Source of the DNA: Ceratopteris richardii
Lineage: Eukaryota; Streptophyta; Polypodiopsida; Polypodiales; Pteridaceae
Assembly (NCBI GenBank): GCA_020310875.1
Contig: CM035423.1
Span: forward strand, 138,599,160 to 138,663,159
Reading direction: 5' to 3'
Length of the DNA: 64,000 nt
In this document: one piece after another, positions 56,925 to 64,000 of the stretch
How the letters are laid out: every line of letters begins with the position of its first letter
Position numbering within the stretch: position 1 is the first letter of the stretch
Translations under genes and position numbers: made by a program
Notes under the pieces: generated by a model
Seen by the model: only the letters and a program-made list of their open reading frames with translations
Told to the model about the DNA's origin: nothing
Databases searched by the model: none

Positions 56925-58745
56925 TTTTTTTTTTCCAAAACACAAATTCAAAGAAAAGCTCAAAAGCTTATAAGGGATTAGATTTCATTAATGAGAATAG
57001 AGAATAAAGAGAAAACTTTTCAATAATCAATTTAACAAGATGAATGAACAAAGATCAAAGTTACACACTTTTTCATCCTCTTTTTGCATTTGAAAATTGA
57101 AATGCACCTTTCATGAAGTATTTCTTACTATCGTCTAGGAAGAACCAACAAGGAAAAATGCACTATTTCGTGACAACTATGCCAAAAATATTTGTTCTAT
57201 TTTGGAGTTGTCCCCTCCAATCATCACATCACAAAACTCTAATGACCTCAAACACTAGATTTCATTCCCGAAAGTATATGAAATCTCTAGCCTCTTCTTA
57301 ATTAATGGAATCCAAGACTTGTCATACAAAGATCAGTACACTCATCAAGCTGTTTCATCCAAGAGACACGTTCAAAGATCTCATCATTTTTTAGCGTAAA
57401 TCTTCAATTAAGCATAAGGAAGGATAGGAATGAGCTTTTTGAGTGATTCTCAATGCGTAAACTGTGTTATTATTCATAAAGAAGAATTTGTACAATAGTT
57501 TCAATTTTTTGCAATTGTAATGCCTTGACGAGAGAATTACGTTTTCTCCAGTTTCACACACTATTGAGAGAAGAGACTATACTTTAATTTCACAAGAACT
57601 TAAGATGAAAATAGATCAATAGGAGCATTGCACACACAAAAAATAACTAATCTCTTAGATAAGTCTACGAAAAATACTCACAAAGCGAACTTCAAATTAC
57701 CAAAACAGAGGGATGACAAGAAAGGAATTTGGAAACAGCTCTCTAGAACTCATTAACCTCCGAAAATGAATCCCCCCACAAAATAACTTGAATTGTCTTT
57801 TATACCAATTTAAGTGTTGAAGTTCACACTTGAAGTTCGCTCTTTCTAGCTTCTATTATGAAAATCTACACTCTAGAGAGCTCTACAAATTCTATAAAAG
57901 AAACTATATGAGATAGATATCATTATGAGGAAGAATCTTGTTCATTTTTACAAAATTTTCTCTTTTTCTTTACAAAAAACTTGCTCATTGAATCTATTTT
58001 GGCATCCAATTCAACACATACATACATACATATATAAAAATAAATTTACCCATCCAATGTGAAATGAGGACATCTTTGGAGAGATTCTCTAACTTGATCC
58101 ATGAACGCATACACTAATCCAATTGAAATCTCTATGTGCGATGCATATAAATAAAAATAAGGGTTCTAAACCCTTCACCAATCCTTCCACATGCCCCCAA
58201 AAACAATTATTCAATCATGTCTTATGTGCAAGCTCTGCCTTACTCTTGCCAATCTCTTTGTCATTATCCATATGTATTCAAAACTTGTCTCCGAAAGCTT
58301 TACAAAGCCTATATCATTACAAAATCTAAATGCAATTTTGGCAAGCTTCACCAAGTCAATATCATTGAAATACCACTTTTCAGCAAGTGGTAAAAATATT
58401 GTAGATCCACGATATTTTTTCATGTCCTATTTCAACAAATAAATTCTTGGGTACCACATGGGATCCACACAATAGAGGGTAACATGGACTACTTTTTGTG
58501 GACTAATCTCCATGATAGCTTGGCAGATGTAGCCGTATATAAACAAACCTAATTACATATAAACAAAATGAATCAACTATTAATTTGTTCTTGATCATTT
58601 ATGATTGATCAAGTAATCAAGGAAATGTACATAATTATATGCCAAATTCCAAAATTAAAGTTGCAATGATGATATGATCATATGTATTATGACATTCGCA
58701 TGTGGGTCATCATTCATGAATCATGCAATATGAAAATATATTCTA
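56925..58745 (+). repeat. Large direct repeat, unit 1 (unit 2 at 59140-60865)
   Basis: From TTCCAAAACACAAATTCAAA to ATCATTCATGAATCATGCAA the two units run parallel at an offset of about 2.1-2.2 kb. Matching landmarks include TGCCAAAAATATTTGTTCTA (57181 against 59387) and ACATACATACATACATATAT (58015 against 60136). No gene can be supported in either unit. Confidence 0.8.
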
Positions 58746-58756
58746 TGTGGTTATCT

Positions 58757-59110
58757 AACATACTCCAACATTTATTACCCTATCATTATCAATAAAATCG
58801 AATTCTTTCAAAGAGGAGACTAGATTTTCAAATCAATATCAAAATGTTATTCATATGAATCCTTTTATAAGAATTTTGTTTTGAATGTTCAAGTTATGTG
58901 CCTTACAAAAATATTTCTTGCTTTATCTTGATTAGAGATAGAAAAAAAATCTTGCTTAGAGACAAAAAAAAATGTTACACATAAGTCTTCTACACTTCCC
59001 TTGGATATGTAATGGATCCATCAAGGGACTGTTCCGCTCTTGATTACACGAAACATAAATATTTTATTTTTCTTTATTTGTATCCTTCTTTTAATAATAT
59101 CATTAGCGAT
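58757..59110 (+). repeat. Spacer repeat also found at 50485-50880
   Basis: Begins with TACTCCAACATTTATTACCC, between the two large direct-repeat units. In the other copy this string follows a copia LTR end. Confidence 0.78.
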
Positions 59111-59139
59111 CTCTTAATTAACAGGGTTTCAAATCTCTC

Positions 59140-60865
59140 AAATTTTCCAAAACACAAATTCAAAGAAAAACTCAAAAGCTTATAAGTCATTAGATTTCAT
59201 TAATGACAATAGAGAATAAAAAAGAAAACTTTTTCATTAGCAATTTAACACGATGAATGAAAAAAGATCAAAGTTACACACCTTTTCATCCTCTTTTGCA
59301 TTTGAAAATTGAAATGCACCTTTCATGACGTATTTGTTACCGTCAACCAGGATGATCAAGGCCAAATGCACTATTTCCTGACAACTATGCCAAAAATGTT
59401 TGTTCTATTTCGGAGTTGTCCTCTCCAATCATCACATCACAAAAATCTAATGACCTCAAACACTAAATTTTCAATCTCGAAAGTATATGAAAGCTCTAGG
59501 CTCTTCTTAATTAATGGAATCCAAGACTTATCAAACAAAGATCAGTACACTCATCAATCTATTTCATCCAAGACACACGTTCAAAGATCTCACCATTGTT
59601 TAGTGTAAATCTTCAATTAAGCATAAGGAAGGATAGGAATGACCTTTTTCAGTGATTCTCAATGTGTAAAGTGTGTTATTATTCATAAGGAAGATTCTGT
59701 ACAATAGTTTCAAGTTTTCGCAGTTGTAATAAGATGAAAATAGATCAATAAGAGCACTACACACACAAAAAACAACTAATCTCTCAGATAAGTCCACGAA
59801 AAATACTCACAAAGCTAACTTCAAATTACCAAAGCAACAAGATGACAGGAAAGGAATTTGGAAACAGCTCTCTAGATCTCATTAACCTCTAAAAATGAAT
59901 CCCCCCACAACATGACTTGAATTGTCTTTTATACCAGTTTAAGTGTTGAAGTTCACACTTAAAGTTTGCTCTTTCTAGCTTCTATTATGAAGATCTACAC
60001 CCTAGACAGCCGTACAAATTCTATATTCCTCATTTTTACAAAATTTGGGATAATTTATGATATCAAGAAATACATTTTTCTCTTTTTCTTCACAAAAAAC
60101 TTGCTCGTTGAAGCTATTTTGGCATCCATTCCAACACATACATACATACATATATAAAAAAAAATAGAATAAAAACAAATTTTCCCATCCAATGTGAAAT
60201 GAGGACATCTTTGGAGAGATTCTGCGACTTGATCCATGAACTCATATACCAATCCAATTGAACTCTCTATGTGCAATGCATATGAATAAAAATAAGGGTT
60301 CTAGACCTTGCATCAATCCTTCTACATGTCCCCTAAGACTATTATTCAATCATGTCTTATGTGCAAGCTTTGCCATTATCCATATGTGTGCAAACCTTCT
60401 CTTGGCACGCTTCAGAAATCCAGCATCATTACAAAATATAAATGCAGTTTTGGCAAGCTTCACCAAGTCAATATCATTGAAAGACTACTTTTGAGCAAGT
60501 GGTTAAAATGTTGTAGCTCCATGATATTTTTTCCATGTCTTATTTCAAGAAATAAATGCTTGGGTAACATGGACCACACAATAGAGCGTAACATGGACCA
60601 CTTTTTGAGGGTAACATGGACCACTTTTTATGGACCAATCTCCATGATAGCTTGGCAGATATAGTTGTATATGAACAAATCTAATTACATAGAAACAAAA
60701 TGAATCTACTATCAAATTATTCTTGATCATTTATGATTGATCAAGCAATCAAAGAAATGTACATAATTATATGCTAAATTCCAAAACTAAAGATGGCGAT
60801 ATGATCATATGTATTATGTGGCATGTGGGTCATCATTCATGAATCATGCAATATGAAACTATATT
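59140..60865 (+). repeat. Large direct repeat, unit 2
   Basis: Second copy of 56925-58745, about 100 bases shorter overall because of small deletions, for example around 59725 and 60380. Confidence 0.8.
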
Positions 60866-60963
60866 CTATGTTCTTATCTAACATCAAACATCATACATGT
60901 TAGTCACTAAGCCATGACATATCATATGTCACTTGTCACATGCGATTCTTGTCTCTTGACATG

Positions 60964-61039
60964 TCATGACTCATAGTGCATAGTATTATAAATATATGAT
61001 ATGTCATAAATTTATAATACTATGTACTATGAGCCATGA
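60964..61039. repeat. Foldback palindrome, second copy
   Basis: TCATGACTCATAGTGCATAG with TATTATAAAT pairs with ATTTATAATACTATGTACTA with TGAGCCATGA at 28 of 30 positions. It is followed by a TCATGATTCATGACTCA-type short repeat to about 61078. Confidence 0.85.
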
Positions 61040-61202
61040 TTCATGACTCATGATTCATGACTCATAATTCATGATATGAATGGTGTCTCATGTCATAATC
61101 ATGAGTCATGAAATATCAAAAATTCAAGACTCACACGTAACTTAATGACTAATATTTATGATAATCGATGCTATATAATTATTGTTGGCATATATATAAT
61201 TA

Positions 61203-61328
<126 letters not shown>

Positions 61329-61344
61329 TGGTTGGCATATATAT

Positions 61345-61815
61345 TTATTATTGCCATATCTAGTATATAATTATAAACATAAAAATTATTACATACTTCA
61401 TGCGACATGAATCTCATGGATGATTGATGATAGATCATATAAACCTAGAATGATAGTCTTTTTGTACAAATCATGGGTTAGAAGGCTAAATATATGGATT
61501 CTAAGGATAAGAATATGATGTATATTAGCCCTATTTAACACCTTGATGTTGATGCCAATGTTGAGAAACATGAAATATATAATATTTATTGTTGCCATAT
61601 ATAATATATAATTATAAACATGAAAATTAGTACATAATTCATGTGACATGAATCACATGAATGATTGATGATAGATCATACAAACCTAGAATGATAAGAG
61701 TCTTTTTGTACAAATCATGGGTTAGAAGGCTAAATATATGGATTCTAAGGATAAGAATATGATGTATATTAGCCTTATTTAACACCTTGATGTTGATGCC
61801 AATGTTGAGAAACCT
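61345..61815 (+). repeat. Tandem duplication with about 242 bp period
   Basis: Units of about 228 bp start at GCCATATCTAGTATATAATT (61352) and GCCATATATAATATATAATT (61594) and both end in GATGCCAATGTTGAGAAAC. A related single copy lies at 43930-44100. Confidence 0.85.
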
Positions 61816-61882
61816 ACATTTTCTACAATCAAAGAAATTAATCTAACTAGCAAGACAACTAGGGGTAAGAGAGAGCATATAT

Positions 61883-62113
61883 TGTTGATATATTTAGGTA
61901 GTGATGTGTGTGAACACACTAGGACCACTGGGGTACTTTTTTCCCTCTTTAGGAGGTTTTTTTCCCCAGACTTGTATATACGCCTATAGCCCTAATGGGT
62001 TACTGATCTTTGTACATTCTAGTGGTAATACATTCAGTATTGTGTGTTGTGCTCCAAGCTTCTTCTTCTTCCTTGTGTTGTTTGCGTGCTTCCACAGACA
62101 TCTAACTCCAACA
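61883..62113 (+). repeat. Copia A2 5' LTR
   Basis: 231 bp from TGTTGATATATTTAGG to CTCCAACA, carrying the internal palindrome GTGTGTGAACACAC and a CTTCTTCTTC stretch. Related LTR remnants lie at about 42555-42781 (minus), 50262-50494 (plus) and 56340-56560 (minus). Confidence 0.82.
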
Positions 62114-62114
62114 A

Positions 62115-62127
62115 TTGGTATTAGAGT
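62115..62127 (+). other. Copia A2 primer-binding site
   Basis: TTGGTATTAGAG follows the LTR after one base, a one-base variant of TGGTATCAGAG, complementary to initiator tRNA-Met. Confidence 0.75.
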
Positions 62128-62468
62128 AGGTCGCCGCTTCATCTAAGGCATTGTCAACACCCCTCCGGTCACAGTCTCATAATCGCATGAAATTTGGTGA
62201 GCATACTCAGGGTGATTAGGAGATCAAAATTGCTTCGTTTTGTGTGTTGAAATCGTGATTTGAGCTCGTTTCGACCTCCAAATGCACTATCGCAGTGCTT
62301 TGTGGAGGCTATTTCATCTTTTTGTGCCAAAGATATATACACATTTTGCTTCGCTAGTATAAGCATCTCAAAGTCTTCTATAATTGTAGTGGAACTCGTT
62401 AGGGTAGTTTTGTTCAACTTTTTTAGATACAATCATTTTTCTGCATCAAGGTATTTTAGTCAGTGACC

Positions 62469-63448
62469 ATGGATAAAAGTAGTGATGTATTTCGTATGTT
62501 GGCTATTGAGAATAAGTTGGAAGGTACCAATTACCCATTGTGGGCTTATATGATGCGACATGTATTGATTGCAAAAGGACTGTGGAACAATGTGCAGGGT
62601 GTTGAAAAACATCCTATTACAACTGCAAATACAAGTATTGAAGCTGATGCAGATGGTGTTGAAGATGCTGATATTCTTCAAATTCCTATTCATGTTGTGG
62701 TTTCTACTGCACCTACTATAGAGAAAATTTGTTTGGATGGCAGAGATCATCAGGCACATGCATTGATAGCCTTGTCTGTCAAACGTGCCATTATTCCTCA
62801 CATTCGCTCTTGCAGAATAGCTAAGAATGCTTGGGATACACTTACACATTGTATCAAGCTAGGAATAAGGCTCATGTTGCTTATCTCCAAAAACAGTTGG
62901 AGAGTCAGCATATGAATGAAGGTGATTCTATGGACAGTTTTGTGACAAAAATCAAGGATTTGAAGGAACATTTGATTTCTGCTGATGAAGTTATACAAGA
63001 TAGCTCACTTGTGCAAACCGTTTTGAATGGTCTTCCTGATTCATATCATAGTTTTGATTCTACTCTTCATTTGATGATGAAAGGCAATCCAAATGCCCTG
63101 TCATTTGAAGAGTTCGTGTTTGTTATGTTGCAGGGAAATCAGTATAGGCAAAACAGGTCCATTATGTGTGTTGCAGATCAAGCTTTCCTAGCTAGTCAAA
63201 AGGGCAAAGGTAAATGGGGCTCTTCTAGTAGTAAGCAAAAATCTACAGATGTTGCACATTCAAAGAAAGAAGACAAAGGTGAGAAGAAATTAGAAAAGAA
63301 AAAATTGGTTTGCAAATACTGTAAAGAAAATGATCATGTCATTAAGAGCTGTCCAAAACTGGCTGCTAAAGAGGCAAAGAAGAAAGAGGTCGGAATGGTT
63401 GTTGCAAGGGCCTCTAAACCAAAAACAGAGTTTGCTAATCTTATGTAG
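62469..63448 (+). pseudogene. Copia A2 gag
   Basis: The ATG at 62469 (MDKSSDVFRMLAIENKLEGT, NYPLWAYMMRHVLIAKGLW) was chosen because the preceding GTG is not a plant start. A frameshift near 62860 moves into ARNKAHVAYLQKQLES, LVQTVLNGLPDSYHSF and MMKGNPNALSFEEFV, followed by Lys-rich sequence and an intact CCHC knuckle CKYCKENDHVIKSC. The frame ends at TAG 63446. UBN2-type gag of plant copia elements. Confidence 0.9.
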
Positions 63449-64000
63449 AATGAAGAATGGGAATTTACTATTGTTTGTAGTTTTGACCCATCTTCTCATG
63501 AGCAGTGTATGTCTGTAGTAGACTTAGATGTTTGGTATTTTGATAGTGGGGCAGCCAAACATATTACCTCGTAGCACAGTTCCTTCACTTCACTTGAGCC
63601 TACCCCTACAAGGAATAGTGTCACATGCACCAACAACTCCTCCTATCCTCTTATGGGAGTTGGTAAGATCATTTTGACTACTACTAATGGTAGTTCTTTC
63701 ACTCTATCAGATGCTTTATTTGTGACAGGGATTAAGAAAAATATGTTATCAGTTTTTGCATAAGTCAAAATTGGCTTGGTTGTGAAATTTGTTGATGACA
63801 GATATATAGTTCATCATCAGTCAAATGGCAACATGATTATTGCTTCTGACATTTTATGTCGTGGATTGTATAAGCTCATAGATTATGAAAAATCTATGAA
63901 TGATTCAGCATGTGCAGTACATGATTCTCAAGCTATGTCAGATGCAAAGCTTTCGCATGCATGCTTTGGCCATCTAAATTTTGCTAACTTGCTATGCCTA
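63449..64000 (+). pseudogene. Copia A2 protease and GAG-pre-integrase, partial
   Basis: In the same frame after the TAG: VWYFDSGAAKHITS (protease active site intact), a TAG, VGKIILTTTNGSSFTL, ITGIKKN-type sequence (VTGIKKNMLSV), a TAA, VKIGLVVKFVDDRY, and AKLSHACFGHLNFANLLCL at the window edge, the start of the integrase zinc domain. Three in-frame stops in under 600 bases. Confidence 0.88.

Larger units (their letters stand above)
61883..64000 (+). mobile_element. Copia A2, 5' part, runs off the window
   Basis: 5' LTR at 61883-62113, PBS, leader, gag from 62469, protease and the start of integrase are visible on the plus strand. It is the same family as A1 at 490-3150 but in the opposite orientation and better preserved at the 5' end. 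Confidence 0.9.

Overview
This is a 64 kb stretch of plant nuclear DNA made almost entirely of nested, decayed mobile elements. Evidence for a land plant: Ty1/copia and Ty3/gypsy (Tat/Athila-like) polyproteins, LTRs with plant-type primer-binding sites, genes with short GT-AG introns, a plant-type PPR fragment and a CENH3-like histone. No intact ordinary host gene is visible. A non-flowering lineage such as a fern is possible, but that is only an impression.

Layout. 1-478 is a fragment of repeat X. 490-3150 (minus) is a copia remnant (A1). 3154-27036 is the most interesting part: a four-gene block (forward, reverse, forward, reverse) bounded by a roughly 35 bp inverted repeat and with inward-facing TATA elements near both ends. 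I read it as a decayed DNA transposon of about 11 kb. Its genes are gene 1 (+, unknown), gene 2 (-, a histone H3 of CENH3 type running straight into a Ulp1-like cysteine peptidase), gene 3 (+, unknown) and gene 4 (-, unknown large protein, candidate transposase). A family of about 65-70 bp palindromes occurs at least nine times in its 5.4-10.6 kb interval, and I noticed none elsewhere.

Gene 4 is split by a 12.84 kb gypsy element, G1 (13648-26487). G1 has two 2,230 bp LTRs, gag with four zinc knuckles, protease, RT-RNase H-integrase, an intact 116-residue extra ORF behind a splice acceptor, and a 5 bp target duplication. The right-hand duplication follows 146 bp of duplicated leader rather than the LTR end. 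The gene 4 reading frame rejoins exactly across the insertion, which confirms the duplication.

27541-35805 is a heavily decayed gypsy-like element (X) with gag remnants and a probable 3' LTR behind a G-rich tract. 36060-36490 is a PPR pseudogene. 38874-44100 and 52738-61800 are related segments carrying the short-LTR copia family B (B1, B2), minus-strand RNase H fragments and AT-rich foldbacks. Between them, copia C (44542-49963, minus, 382 bp LTRs, near-perfect target duplication) sits inside an older copia remnant. 61883-64000 is the 5' part of copia A2, the same family as A1, and runs off the window.

Working together: G1 and C keep recognisable life-cycle parts, though both pol frames carry stops or frameshifts. 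The possible system is the four-gene block, which combines a centromeric-type histone, a SUMO-protease-like domain and palindromic repeats. Every gene in it carries stops or frameshifts here, so its biology must be read from better copies elsewhere.
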